From Pyrodictiaceae archaeon (lineage in GTDB: Archaea > Thermoproteota > Thermoprotei_A > Sulfolobales > Pyrodictiaceae): a stretch of 42,569 nucleotides of DNA. The stretch's first letter is position 1; every line of letters begins with the position of its first letter. The stretch covers positions 1 to 42,569 of the forward strand of contig JALTZF010000088.1 of NCBI GenBank assembly GCA_027046265.1. Reading direction: 5' to 3'. Both the position numbers and the translations under genes were made by a program. The notes beneath the pieces were generated by a model. The model was not told where the DNA came from, did not search any database, and was given only the letters and a program-made list of their open reading frames with translations. This document shows positions 1-8,061 of this stretch, in pieces.

Positions 1-672
1 GTCTATAAGCTCAACATATGTTGGGTCGTCGGGGCCATAGAAGGTATACTTTGCTATGGCAAAGCCCTTATAGATGTTCTTGATTATGAAGTCGCGGTCA
101 ATCACGTAGTTTAGTGCGAATCTTATGTCTCTGAAACAGAATGGGTTGATCTCATATTTGTCGCTCTCCCAGAGTATCTCGCCCTGGGTCACTTCTGTTA
201 AGGGCTTTGCACAGAGCTCAACGACTGTTATATCTGTCTTGTCTATAGTGACGCCAGCAAAGGGCTTACTGTTTATCTCGTCGAGATCAGCGTCAGGCGG
301 TATGTATGTTGCATAGGCTATGGCTACAGGGTCTATGCCTAAGGCTTGTGCTGCACTAGCCTTGTCGTGCTGACCTGGTAGGGCTACTATCATTACTGGG
401 GCTGGGTTAAGACCTATGTCAACTAGGCCTGCGAATGCCTGGTATAGCTTTATTCCGGGCTTACCAGCTAGCTGCTGGGCCGCTGCTGGTCTCAGACCGA
501 AGACGTAGACATCTATTTGGCCAGTTTCAAGCGCGTTGGCGACTTGCTCTAGGCCTACTGAGATCCATTCTATCTCCTCCGTTGCTGGCCCTGTCTGCTG
601 TGCGTGTGCTATGGTTCCGAAGACCGGGAGAATGAATATAGCTATTATTAAGACTGCGAGAATCTGCCTCAT
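1..672 (-). CDS. Peptide-type ABC transporter solute-binding protein (partial, 5' part)
   Basis: The frame is open from an ATG at 672 to the window edge, giving the first 224 residues; the rest lies to the left. An N-terminal signal peptide (about residues 1-24, ending near AHAQQ) precedes a region resembling the SBP_bac_5 (DppA/OppA) family: a stretch reading RDIRFALNYVIDRDFI is typical of the family's R-x-A-x-x-x-x-I-D-R segment. By family knowledge it captures peptides or oligosaccharides outside the membrane for an ABC importer; the permeases and ATPases would lie off the left edge. An AGGTGG Shine-Dalgarno sequence sits 8 bases before the ATG (681-686). The start is well supported; substrate is unknown. 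Confidence 0.85.
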   Translation of the reverse strand, partial: MRQILAVLIIAIFILPVFGTIAHAQQTGPATEEIEWISVGLEQVANALETGQIDVYVFGLRPAAAQQLAGKPGIKLYQAFAGLVDIGLNPAPVMIVALPGQHDKASAAQALGIDPVAIAYATYIPPDADLDEINSKPFAGVTIDKTDITVVELCAKPLTEVTQGEILWESDKYEINPFCFRDIRFALNYVIDRDFIIKNIYKGFAIAKYTFYGPDDPTYVELID

Positions 673-715
673 GATTAGACCCACCTGCTCATGCTCTATT
701 AAAGTTAATTAGGGG

Positions 716-725
716 GATAAAAATG
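716..725 (-). promoter_or_regulatory. Probable TATA box of the solute-binding protein gene
   Basis: On the minus strand an AT-rich TTTTTATC element lies about 48 bases before the ATG at 672. A start site about 25 bases downstream would give a leader of roughly 25 bases carrying the AGGTGG sequence. Position and composition are the only evidence. Confidence 0.4.
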
Positions 726-857
726 TTCTCACGAGACCAATAACTTTTACGAGTAACATCTAAGGATTATCGAACACCTACTAGAGTGGCCTTACTGGCG
801 CCATTTTCCTAAAATCCTAATCCTTTGTTCTCATGTCGGTGATAGGGTTCTCCACAG

Positions 858-1607
858 CTATAACTTCGAAATAAGTCTAAGTAAGACAACTACGAACAAT
901 ATTAATGCTAGTACTCTAGCTATTGGTGAGGGTTTTACTTTTATCAAGACGCTTCCATTTTCACCGTATGTAACCTCCTTATGAATATCGAATAGCAAGT
1001 AGTATGAGCTGATGTCAGGTACTTTTATTAAACATCCTTCTTCGATTTTCTCTACGCTAACGAGTCTATGCCTTTCTTGTGTACATTCCTCTATTTGTGC
1101 TTGTTTGTTACTGACTAATATATGGATATCATGTGTTGCTATACGCACTTTAATATAGCCATTAGCAATATTTGAAATCCATTTGGCAACTATAGTGTTC
1201 TCCTCCTCTCCACTTAGTATTTGTGGCGGAACATAGGTTCCGTCGCTTAAGACAGCATGCACCATATGTACAAGGGCTGGCCCCAAATTTACTCTATAAT
1301 TTGCTGATAATGGTATGTCGATGCTACGCCCTTCATTAAGAAGACACCCCGTATTTGTACATGGTGAATAGTATATGCGTATCTTTTTTACTGGAAGTTT
1401 TGAATCAAAATAATAGTCAATAAGCTCTATAGTTACATTGCCCCACACACTACCTTTGTACATTACAGAGTACAACTTGGCGCCACCCGCAATATAGGCG
1501 AGAAACACTAAAACCACAATGCTTGAGACAATGTATACCCTTCTATTTCTGCCATAAAGAAAATCTCGACTGCCACCTGGCCTCCTCCTAATGTTTTTAA
1601 TTCTCAA
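858..1607 (-). CDS. Unknown membrane protein, extracellular domain between two membrane helices
   Basis: 249 residues, not recognised. A basic N-terminus (RIKNIRRRPGG) is followed by a membrane helix at about 25-45, then a roughly 180-residue soluble region with four to five cysteines (CTNTGC near 82, further Cys near 175 and 193), and a second hydrophobic helix at about 231-248 ending in a short basic tail. The charge pattern suggests both ends are inside and the middle is outside. Start is TTG at 1607, with GGTGA seven bases before it. The gene lies 75 bases downstream of another protein of the same layout (1683-2240), suggesting co-transcription and a shared envelope role. Function unknown. 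Confidence 0.7.
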   Translation of the reverse strand: MRIKNIRRRPGGSRDFLYGRNRRVYIVSSIVVLVFLAYIAGGAKLYSVMYKGSVWGNVTIELIDYYFDSKLPVKKIRIYYSPCTNTGCLLNEGRSIDIPLSANYRVNLGPALVHMVHAVLSDGTYVPPQILSGEEENTIVAKWISNIANGYIKVRIATHDIHILVSNKQAQIEECTQERHRLVSVEKIEEGCLIKVPDISSYYLLFDIHKEVTYGENGSVLIKVKPSPIARVLALILFVVVLLRLISKL

Positions 1608-1682
1608 GACTTCTTCACCCAGCAGTACTACTACAAGAATGTTCTATGTACTATTAGCATTCTTGGATTCTAAACCAATATA

Positions 1683-2240
1683 CTAGAAATCCTCTACGCC
1701 CGAGAGACGAAGAATTGCGCCAAAAGATAGTACTGCTGTTCCACTGATCATTAGGATTAGTGATGGTATGCTAAGCATCTTGAACGGGTAAAGACGTCTT
1801 GAGAAGTGGTAGTTTAGTACGACACTTTCACAGTCTCCTTGGGCTCTGAGCACAATGACATCTTCAACTCCTATACTCTTAATGGTCTTAACCTGGTACG
1901 GCTTAACGGTGTCTCTAAGTCCTATTGTGTAGTTTGATCCGTATTTTTTAAGTAAATAGTACTCTATGGTGCTACCGCAAGTATTGTTTATTTCAACACT
2001 TGCATTCCTCAAGAACTTCAACTTGTTTAATGGAATGTGCTGAAATAATGCTGACGATGCTGTACCATTGTCTAAGTTTAAGAGTATACGCGCGCTATTA
2101 GTGGCTGTATAGCTGTACATGGCTACTATGGAGAGGATGAGGGAGATAAGTAGCAGTATTATGCCTGCGACTATAAACCTCATATAGACTTTGGAGAGTC
2201 TAGTAGTCAATGTCTTACTGCCACCCACTGAAATAGACAC
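1683..2240 (-). CDS. Unknown membrane protein, two-helix layout, partner of the next gene
   Basis: 185 residues, not recognised. A first membrane helix at about 22-46 is followed by a 105-residue extracellular-looking region with potential N-glycosylation sites (NNTC, NYTI) and two cysteines, then a second helix at about 154-177. The arrangement matches the downstream 249-residue protein, so the two may be distant paralogues or partners in one envelope complex. The start is uncertain: GTG at 2240, or TTG at 2207 behind a GGGTGG sequence. A CATAAACC box near 2256-2263 would put the transcript start at about 2233, favouring the inner start. Confidence 0.65.
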   Translation of the reverse strand: MSISVGGSKTLTTRLSKVYMRFIVAGIILLLISLILSIVAMYSYTATNSARILLNLDNGTASSALFQHIPLNKLKFLRNASVEINNTCGSTIEYYLLKKYGSNYTIGLRDTVKPYQVKTIKSIGVEDVIVLRAQGDCESVVLNYHFSRRLYPFKMLSIPSLILMISGTAVLSFGAILRLSGVEDF

Positions 2241-2418
2241 GTATGAGGGGTTTATGAAGGACTACTGTGGCTTGCTCAAAGAGGTTATGAGATAAAAGGC
2301 GGGGTTTTCTAACAGGTGGCATTATCAGTAGAACTTGCACTAATACTAAGACATATCTAAGAATAAAAATGGCGTGATTTTTGTCTCGTTGCCCCTTTAT
2401 TGTCTTAGTCAACTAGCC

Positions 2419-2850
2419 TTAATAGCGAGGATATTTCCGTGTTTTGTATCCCCTAAAGCTCCCTGAACCTCTCTGAGGTGGTCTCCAATCGTGTGGGGCT
2501 TTAGGAGTCTCCTCAGGGACACTGTCCTCGCCAACCACCTCTTCATCAGCAAGAGTTGTTATTCTTCCTCTGCCGCCGACATTAAGGACTACTTGGCCGC
2601 GGTAAGCAGTCGTCCACGCACCACTTATTTCAACAGCGGCACCCTGCTCAACTTTGCCTGCTGCCTCGCCCCAAAGTGTCAGCTTTACTCGCCCAGTTTC
2701 ATCGCCTACAATTGCTTCACTTATTGTTCGTTGCCCCTTCCTAGTTGTTATAACTCTTGGCTCATCGGCTTCAAGAACACGGACTCGGACAGTTACATTA
2801 TTCATTCCGGGTTTGAGTTCGGAAATTTTCTTAGTCTGTGTCTCTTTCAT
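2419..2850 (-). CDS. ssb: Crenarchaeal single-stranded DNA-binding protein (SSB)
   Basis: 143 residues, one OB fold with a flexible tail, the layout of Sulfolobus SSB. The core VTVRVRVLEADEPR and the segment RTISEAIVGDETGRVKLTLW match that family very closely. Trp60, Trp79 and Tyr83 occupy the positions of the three aromatic residues known to stack on bases in the Sulfolobus protein. It coats single-stranded DNA in replication and repair. After residue ~110 the tail is Pro/Gly/Arg-rich and ends basic (KTRKYPRY) rather than acidic. I prefer ATG 2850: GGAG lies 10 bases upstream, whereas TTG 2859 would sit only two bases from it. TATA box at 2901-2910. Confidence 0.95.
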   Translation of the reverse strand: MKETQTKKISELKPGMNNVTVRVRVLEADEPRVITTRKGQRTISEAIVGDETGRVKLTLWGEAAGKVEQGAAVEISGAWTTAYRGQVVLNVGGRGRITTLADEEVVGEDSVPEETPKAPHDWRPPQRGSGSFRGYKTRKYPRY

Positions 2851-2900
2851 GGGTTCCAAGCTCCAATACGGTTACGACACGTGGAAGGGGAGCACTTGTA

Positions 2901-2910
2901 CCTATTTAAG
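2901..2910 (-). promoter_or_regulatory. TATA box of ssb
   Basis: CTTAAATAGG on the minus strand, centred about 56 bases before the ATG at 2850; predicted leader about 30 bases. It is the clearest TATA-like element in the spacer. Confidence 0.55.
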
Positions 2911-2959
2911 TATTCCTAGTATTCCTACTGTATAACTAAGATTTTATTGGCTTAGTAAT

Positions 2960-3406
2960 TTACTGGTGCCTTTTTGTCTCTTCTAGGATGTGTGTAGGCT
3001 TCACAGCATGTGGCAGTAGCTCACCCAGGGTCCATACCCTCATTTCGCTTGATGTTACTGAATAGCTTATTATAATTGCATTATCGTCTGCAAACTCTGC
3101 CATTACTTGTCTACAAGCACCACATGGAGGTAAAGGTTTCGGCGTGTTGGAGACTATAACTAGACAATCTATGGATCTTTTACCAGCTGTAACCATTGAA
3201 GCTATAGCGGCACGTTCTGCACATATAGTTAAGCCGTAACTTGCATTCTCAATATTTACTCCAAGAAACACTGAGCCGTCCTTGCTCCTCACCGCTGCTG
3301 CAACATGTATACCGCTGTAAGGAGCATAACTGTTTTCAAGAACCTTCCTAGCCTCCTCTATGAGTGCAAGGCATTTCTCTATCAAGATATTATTTTGCCT
3401 TGTCAT
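2960..3406 (-). CDS. cdd: Cytidine deaminase
   Basis: 148 residues from ATG 3406. It hydrolyses cytidine or deoxycytidine to (deoxy)uridine. The zinc and catalytic motifs are intact: NASYGLTICAERAA carries the first Cys ligand followed by Ala-Glu, the Glu being the proton shuttle, and PPCGACRQV carries the CxxC pair. An upstream in-frame ATG at 3472 would give 170 residues, but an ATAAATAG TATA-like box (3472-3481) overlaps that ATG, so transcription should start near 3451 and translation at 3406. It belongs with dUTPase, ThyX and ribonucleotide reductase elsewhere in the window as part of pyrimidine deoxynucleotide supply. Confidence 0.92.
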   Translation of the reverse strand: MTRQNNILIEKCLALIEEARKVLENSYAPYSGIHVAAAVRSKDGSVFLGVNIENASYGLTICAERAAIASMVTAGKRSIDCLVIVSNTPKPLPPCGACRQVMAEFADDNAIIISYSVTSSEMRVWTLGELLPHAVKPTHILEETKRHQ

Positions 3407-3471
3407 TACTTCTCTACCAATACGCCTCTTTCTTGGCCATCGGACTGGCAGTGTTATATGGCTAATACTCA

Positions 3472-3481
3472 TCTATTTATT
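3472..3481 (-). promoter_or_regulatory. TATA-like box of cdd
   Basis: ATAAATAG on the minus strand overlaps an upstream in-frame ATG at 3472. Its expected start site (~3451) falls between that ATG and the one at 3406, which is the reason for choosing the shorter protein. Confidence 0.5.
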
Positions 3482-3557
3482 GTTTTCTCTAAAGGTTACC
3501 ATGGTCTAGTCGTTTCAGGACAGCAAGCTACTTGCGGTTTGTGTCGTTAATAGTCTT

Positions 3558-3599
3558 GTATAAACAACGTAGTATATGGCTTATACACCACGTTTATAC
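3558..3599. repeat. Two-tier inverted repeat
   Basis: Outer arms GTATAAAC (3558-3565) and GTTTATAC (3592-3599) are perfect 8-base complements. Inner arms GTATA (3572-3576) and TATAC (3582-3586) are perfect 5-base complements around a 5-base centre. Spacers are 6 and 5 bases, so the element is almost symmetric over 42 bp. It lies between cdd (minus) and the gene starting at 3726 (plus). It could be an operator for a dimeric or tetrameric repressor, or a hairpin in RNA. Confidence 0.6.
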
Positions 3600-3725
3600 A
3601 ATGCAGAGGGCATTCATGAAACAATGTTCTTTCATAGCTGTAATGAGTGTGTTACCCTTAGCTATATGGCGTCGTTACCCCTAAACTCAATATTGATGAA
3701 GAATATATGTTATGGGTGGGACTGC

Positions 3726-4163
3726 GTGAGCCTAGTAGAAGAGCAAATCCTAAACAGTCTAGTCTCAACAATACCAACAATGGAAAGTAGAGAGTCTAGC
3801 CATGCTAAGACACTTTCACTCATAAGGTTCATTAGTGATGTACGCACCGTCATAAATGCATTGATCTTAGGAGGTAAAATGGAGGGTGCTAAGTTTAAAA
3901 GGCTAACAGAAGAGTATGGGGTCGATGAAGGATCTCCTTGGGCTCGTGCGGTCATAGTGTTTGACGGTGTTGTCTTCTACTTGCTTGCAAAGCCATACAT
4001 TGACGTGTATGATGTTGATGTATTAGTTGATAGTGTAACAAGCATATCTGAGTCTTCGGGCGCAAGTGTGGTAGTACCGGTTGTGGCTGGCTATGAGTAT
4101 AGCTATGATGCAGAAAGGTATGCTAAGAGTATTGAGGTTGAAGTATTGAGGCTGGGGCTCTGA
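3726..4163 (+). CDS. Unknown conserved-looking protein
   Basis: 145 residues from GTG 3726, chosen because GGGTGGGA ends five bases upstream. The frame is open further left (to 3576), but that extension is cysteine-rich, lacks a ribosome site and crosses the inverted repeat at 3558-3599. The protein begins with a helical half (to about residue 60), followed by alternating strand-like stretches (RAVIVFDGVVFYLLAK, VDVLVDSVTSI, SGASVVVPVVAGYEY), so it is probably a small soluble alpha/beta protein. No family recognised. It is convergent with gatB, with only 10 bases between their stops. Confidence 0.65.
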   Translation: MSLVEEQILNSLVSTIPTMESRESSHAKTLSLIRFISDVRTVINALILGGKMEGAKFKRLTEEYGVDEGSPWARAVIVFDGVVFYLLAKPYIDVYDVDVLVDSVTSISESSGASVVVPVVAGYEYSYDAERYAKSIEVEVLRLGL

Positions 4164-4173
4164 GCCCGCCTAA

Positions 4174-5628
4174 CTACTTGTTCTTAGTGCGGAGATGTTG
4201 AAGCTTCTCCTCAATAAGTCTTCTCGTAATAGCAGGATCTGCTCTCCCTCGGGTCTTCCTCATGACCATTCCAACCAAGAAGTTTACCGCCTTAGGGTTC
4301 TCTAGCGCGTCCCTCACCGCTTTGGGGTTCTCATGAAAGACCTCCTCAACAATGCGCTTAAGTAGGCTCTTGTCGGTGATTCTCTCATAACCTAGCTCTT
4401 TAATTAGGGCCTCCGGGTCCTTGCCCTGCTTTGCTATGTACTCAGCCATCTCTTTTGCCTGCCTAATACTGATAACGCCCTTGTCAAGGAGCTCCATGAC
4501 TTTCGCAAGGTGTTCAGGTAGGACCTTCCTGTACAATCCACGTAGATCCTCGTCTTTTAGCCAGTTAAGCAGATCATTGACTAGATAGTTAGCCATTCTC
4601 TTATAGTCTCTTGTATACATCCTTGCTGCATCCTCGAAGAAGTCTGCGAGGACCTTGCGTGTTACAAGCACGCGGGCCACGTTAAGTGGTATGCTATACT
4701 GTTTGGCCAATCTTTTCATCCTTGCATCAGGTAGCTCGGGCAGGGCTTGCCGGAGCTTCTCTACAAGTTCACTGCCCACTGGTATAGGTGGGAGGTTAGG
4801 GTCAGGCATGTACCGGTAATCTTCTTCTGTCTCTTTTATACGTGCTGGCAATGTAACCTTTCTCACTGGATCCCAGTGTCTAGTCTCCCTCTTCACCTTG
4901 AGGCCTTTTAGTACGAAGTCTCTCTGTCTGGTAAGCTCGTATGCAAGGGCTCGTCTGACCTCACTGAGACTACCTATGTTCTTTACTTCAACTCTCTCTC
5001 CACCCCTTATACTGACATTAGCATCAACCCTCATGGCCCCCTCCAGCCCACAATCACAGACCCCTAAATGCTCAAGTATACTACGGAGTTTTTCAAGGAA
5101 CAAGTATGCCTCTTCGGGTGTTGTCATATCGGGCTCGGTCACTATTTCTAGGAGCGCTATACCACTGCGGTTATAGTCTATTAAAACGTAGGGGCTATTT
5201 GCTGGCGAGCCGCCTGGATAGACTATTCTCCCAGGGTCTTCTTCGAGGTTTATTCTGCGTATTCTCACTCTTTTTATGCCATTACCTGTTTCAAGTTCTA
5301 CCCATCCATCGACACATATTGGTTCAAGATACTGTGTTATCTGGTAGTTCTTTGGAAGGTCAGGATAGAAGTAATGTTTACGGTCAAACCGTACTTTACT
5401 CGCCACCTTGCCGTTGAGAGCCAAGCAGACCTGTATAGCCTTCTCAATAGCTTCTTGGTTGACTACCGGTAATGCACCAGGCAGGCCTAAGCACACAGGG
5501 CAGACGTGGGTGTTCGGCGGTGCGCTACGGTAATCAGCGCTACAGTTACAGAATAGTTTTGTCTTCAGACTTGTTATCTGCACGTGGATCTCTAGTCCTA
5601 TAACTCCTTCAAGTTTAGGGGCTTCCAT
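4174..5628 (-). CDS. gatB: Aspartyl/glutamyl-tRNA amidotransferase subunit B
   Basis: 484 residues. GatB is the kinase/transfer subunit of GatCAB, which converts Asp-tRNA(Asn), and in bacteria Glu-tRNA(Gln), to the amide; archaea normally use GatDE for glutamine, so an Asn role is more likely here. Family motifs are clear: GLEIHVQ at the start, the Cys cluster LFCNC...HVCPVCLGLPGALPV, YNRSGIALLEIVTEPDM, and RYMPDPNLPPI, with a YqeY-type helical tail after about residue 340 ending in NFLVGMVMRKTRGRADP. Length is normal. ATG 5628 is preferred; TTG 5637 is also possible behind GTAGGT. GatA and GatC are not in the window. Confidence 0.95.
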   Translation of the reverse strand: MEAPKLEGVIGLEIHVQITSLKTKLFCNCSADYRSAPPNTHVCPVCLGLPGALPVVNQEAIEKAIQVCLALNGKVASKVRFDRKHYFYPDLPKNYQITQYLEPICVDGWVELETGNGIKRVRIRRINLEEDPGRIVYPGGSPANSPYVLIDYNRSGIALLEIVTEPDMTTPEEAYLFLEKLRSILEHLGVCDCGLEGAMRVDANVSIRGGERVEVKNIGSLSEVRRALAYELTRQRDFVLKGLKVKRETRHWDPVRKVTLPARIKETEEDYRYMPDPNLPPIPVGSELVEKLRQALPELPDARMKRLAKQYSIPLNVARVLVTRKVLADFFEDAARMYTRDYKRMANYLVNDLLNWLKDEDLRGLYRKVLPEHLAKVMELLDKGVISIRQAKEMAEYIAKQGKDPEALIKELGYERITDKSLLKRIVEEVFHENPKAVRDALENPKAVNFLVGMVMRKTRGRADPAITRRLIEEKLQHLRTKNK

Positions 5629-5726
5629 AACACTCAAACCTACTTCAAGCCCTTTACTCTGCCCTAGTTAAAGAGTTCCCCAACAAAAATACAATGATTA
5701 GCCAAGATCATCAATACAAGAGAGTC

Positions 5727-6863
5727 CTATTTTGGTGGCGAACTTGTTGGCTGTACGAGTGGGAACTCCACTATCTTAGCCTCATATCTGCGTCCTCTAC
5801 GCTCAACTTCTACAGTCAATCCCAAGAGCGCATGGCTTGGTTTTATGTACGCCTGCGCGATGCTACGGTTCAGTATTGGGCTGAACGCACCACTCGTAAC
5901 ATAGCCTACTTCAACTCCTTCAACATAAACCTTATCCCCTTGACGTGGCACTATCCTTGCCTTCTTCCCAAACTTTAACCCAACACGGACCCTTTTTGCG
6001 CCACGTCTCAACGCCTCAATTAAGGCAGGACATCCGACACACTCCTTCTTTGGTCCTGGCTTGAATACCCACCAGTACCTTGCGTCAACTGGCGTAGTTT
6101 CCTCATCTATCTCGTGACCATAAAGGACGAAACCCACTTCAAGCCTTAGACTATCTCTTGCACCTAAACCGCATAATCTTCCTCCAAGCATCGGAAGGAT
6201 TTCAGCAGCTTTACGTAGTATCTTTTCAGCCTCACCGATCCCAGCTATGATCTCGAAGCCGTCTTCTCCTGTCCAACCACTTCTAGAAACTATCACTGCA
6301 GTTGCTTGGGCAGCCTCGAACCTAACATTACGCTTAAAATGGAGTATTCTTAGGTTCAATACACTACTATCTACGCCAAGAAGCTTCATGAACTCAACTG
6401 AGCGAGGCCCTTGAACAGCAAACATAGCCCACTCGCTAGTCTTGTCTATTATATTGACGTTGTATCCTAACTTTTCAGCCCAACTACGCATCCACTCTAG
6501 GTCCCGTTCGATATTTACCGCATTAGGCACAACGAGCCACTCATCAGAGCCAAGATTATATGGCATGACATCATCTATAAACCCGGCATTCTCATTAAGG
6601 AACGCGGTAGGCCCGACCATGAGGCCCTCGGGCGACTCTATGTTTCTCGGCACGAGCTTGTCAAGAAGACGATATGCGTCCGGGCCCTGAACAAGCAAGC
6701 GCCCCATGTGGCTTAGATCGAAGAAGCCTACTGTTTTCCGTACACTAATATGCTCTTCAACAATACTACCATAATCGATGACAGTTGTCCAGCCAGCAAA
6801 CTCGCCAACATTACCGCCAAGCTCACGGTGGACATCAAGAAGAGGTATGCGCTTTTCAGTCAT
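5727..6863 (-). CDS. gcvT: Glycine cleavage system T protein (aminomethyltransferase)
   Basis: 378 residues, normal length. GcvT transfers the aminomethyl carbon from the H-protein to tetrahydrofolate or, in many archaea, a pterin analogue, releasing ammonia. Motifs: GEFAGWTTVIDYGSI near 20-34, FFDLSHMGRLLV, and LNENAGFIDD, in which the family's catalytic Asp lies, then SRSGWTGEDGFEI and CGLGARDSLRLEVG in the middle. A patch ECVGCPALIE between the domains holds two cysteines. ATG 6863 follows GGTGG by eight bases. No H- or P-protein gene is near, so the system is scattered in this genome. Confidence 0.94.
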   Translation of the reverse strand: MTEKRIPLLDVHRELGGNVGEFAGWTTVIDYGSIVEEHISVRKTVGFFDLSHMGRLLVQGPDAYRLLDKLVPRNIESPEGLMVGPTAFLNENAGFIDDVMPYNLGSDEWLVVPNAVNIERDLEWMRSWAEKLGYNVNIIDKTSEWAMFAVQGPRSVEFMKLLGVDSSVLNLRILHFKRNVRFEAAQATAVIVSRSGWTGEDGFEIIAGIGEAEKILRKAAEILPMLGGRLCGLGARDSLRLEVGFVLYGHEIDEETTPVDARYWWVFKPGPKKECVGCPALIEALRRGAKRVRVGLKFGKKARIVPRQGDKVYVEGVEVGYVTSGAFSPILNRSIAQAYIKPSHALLGLTVEVERRGRRYEAKIVEFPLVQPTSSPPK

Positions 6864-6903
6864 TGCACATCCACCGTTTACAAGCTACTACACAATAAGA
6901 GGT

Positions 6904-6911
6904 AATATAAC
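6904..6911 (-). promoter_or_regulatory. TATA box of gcvT
   Basis: GTTATATT on the minus strand, about 44 bases before the ATG at 6863. A start site near 6882 leaves a leader of about 20 bases holding the GGTGG sequence. Confidence 0.5.
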
Positions 6912-6956
6912 TACCCCATAGTAGACCTATTTTAGTTCTAGTCATGGCAATAGAAA

Positions 6957-7036
6957 GGAGTGCCAAAGGGCTCGGGGAGGGGGCCACCTCGCCATGGCCC
7001 CAAGAGGGGCTACGACTAGGGGGAATAATCCCTCAC
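6957..7036 (+). ncRNA. Candidate structured RNA (GC-rich island A)
   Basis: The 323-base spacer between gcvT and tRNA-Gln is AT-rich except for this block. It contains GGGGCC and GGCCCC around a 10-base loop, a competing pairing of TGGCCCC with AGGGGCTA, and GAGGG...CCCTC directly followed by ACA and three bases, which is the 3' end pattern of an H/ACA guide RNA. A CTATTTTAG element at about 6927-6935 could be its plus-strand TATA box. There is no ORF. The H/ACA reading is weak because no convincing apical stem or pseudouridylation pocket was found. Outside the island the spacer shows nothing else apart from the promoters. Confidence 0.3.
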
Positions 7037-7186
7037 AGCCATGAATAATGAAACTATATGACTGGATCTCTAATTACTGTTACTTTACTAAGCAACGAAA
7101 TACAGCAAGTTCAAAACTTCCTATAACCGCAAACCTTAAACAGCCCAACACCAAGAAGACAAGAATACACGGAATCAAGAAAGGGT

Positions 7187-7262
7187 AGCCGGGTCGTCTA
7201 GCGGTCAAGGATGCGGGGCTTTGGCCCCCGTGACCGGGGTTCGAATCCCCGCCCGGCTACCA
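7187..7262 (+). tRNA. tRNA-Gln (anticodon TTG), CCA encoded
   Basis: A complete cloverleaf can be folded. The acceptor stem pairs AGCCGGG with CCCGGCT, discriminator A7259 and encoded CCA 7260-7262. The D stem is GTCT/GGAT with two wobble pairs, the anticodon stem CGGGG/CCCCG closes the loop CTTTGGC, and the T stem CGGGG/CCCCG closes TTCGAAT. The loop places TTG at positions 34-36, reading CAA. No intron. A CCTTAAAC element near 7132-7139 is a plausible TATA box. It converges on hemD, whose stop is 40 bases away. Confidence 0.95.
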
Positions 7263-7302
7263 TACCCCAACCCGGCTCCTAGTCCTAGACTCTCCAACTT
7301 AA

Positions 7303-8061
7303 TCAGCGCTCAGGCTTGTTCCTCTTTGACTCTAGTTCACGAATGAGTTCCGCAATAGCATCCATAGTATACTCTTTGGGGTGTACTGTTTGTGCAAAGC
7401 CCAGGGCTACTAGTCTTTTCGCTGTAGTGGGCCCTATTGATACTGGCGTGAATCTTGGTTTTCTCCTCTGGTAATGCTTTGTGAATGCCTCGGCAATACT
7501 TGGGCTAGTAAATACTACGTAGTTGAATTCGTCTGCTATGCTTGCAGCTATACGAGCCATGTCGTCAAGTATTACAACTCGGTATAACGGTATTTCTATA
7601 ACGTCTACTCCAGCTTTTCTAAGTTCTTCTACTAATTCTGGCACAGCCTTTTCTGAGCGTGCAGCAATAACACATTTTGGCTTAAGTTTAGCTAGCTCTT
7701 TTGCAAGGCTTATACCGCGATAATCCTGGGGGACCAAGTCAGCTTTCAGCCCTATTCTGTTCAGCTCTTCAAGCGTTTTAGGCCCGACCACGGCTATTTT
7801 CAGCTTTCCTATTTCATTTAATTCTTTAAGTCGTTGTGCAATTCCAGATATTATCCTTGGCGCACGCGGACTCGTCAATATGAGCCATTCACAGTTTTCT
7901 AATCTGCTAAGGACTTCCTCGCCTGCACCTGGCACAGGCTCTATGTCTATTACGGGAATATGTGCTACAATAGCAAAATCTGCTAGACTCCCAACTGATG
8001 CTTCGGGCGGCCGTAAGACTAGTACTCTGGGCTTACCTTGTCTCCCTACTTTAGCTTCCAT
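7303..8061 (-). CDS. hemD: Uroporphyrinogen-III synthase
   Basis: 252 residues. HemD closes hydroxymethylbilane to uroporphyrinogen III, inverting ring D. The family is weakly conserved in sequence, so the call rests on the two-lobed alternating pattern (LVLRPPEAS at the start, CEWLILTSPRAPRIIS near 75, IAVVGPKTLEELNRIG near 108, YVVFTSPSIAEAF near 192, PVSIGPTTAKRLVALG near 216), on length, and on position as last gene of the hem operon. ATG 8061 follows GAGGGAG by five bases, and the start lies 16 bases inside cobA, so the two are translationally coupled. Confidence 0.9.
   Translation of the reverse strand: MEAKVGRQGKPRVLVLRPPEASVGSLADFAIVAHIPVIDIEPVPGAGEEVLSRLENCEWLILTSPRAPRIISGIAQRLKELNEIGKLKIAVVGPKTLEELNRIGLKADLVPQDYRGISLAKELAKLKPKCVIAARSEKAVPELVEELRKAGVDVIEIPLYRVVILDDMARIAASIADEFNYVVFTSPSIAEAFTKHYQRRKPRFTPVSIGPTTAKRLVALGFAQTVHPKEYTMDAIAELIRELESKRNKPER

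Noticed and set aside
2215-2412. Open frame of 65 codons on the minus strand with a hydrophobic middle
   Set aside because: It overlaps the start of the membrane-protein gene, has no ribosome site and shows no coding-like composition.
2491-2935. Two open frames on the plus strand across the ssb gene
   Set aside because: They are shadows of the strongly conserved SSB frame on the other strand.
4174-7262. Functional link between gatB and the nearby tRNA-Gln
   Set aside because: Archaea make Gln-tRNA with GatDE; the two genes are on opposite strands with gcvT between them.
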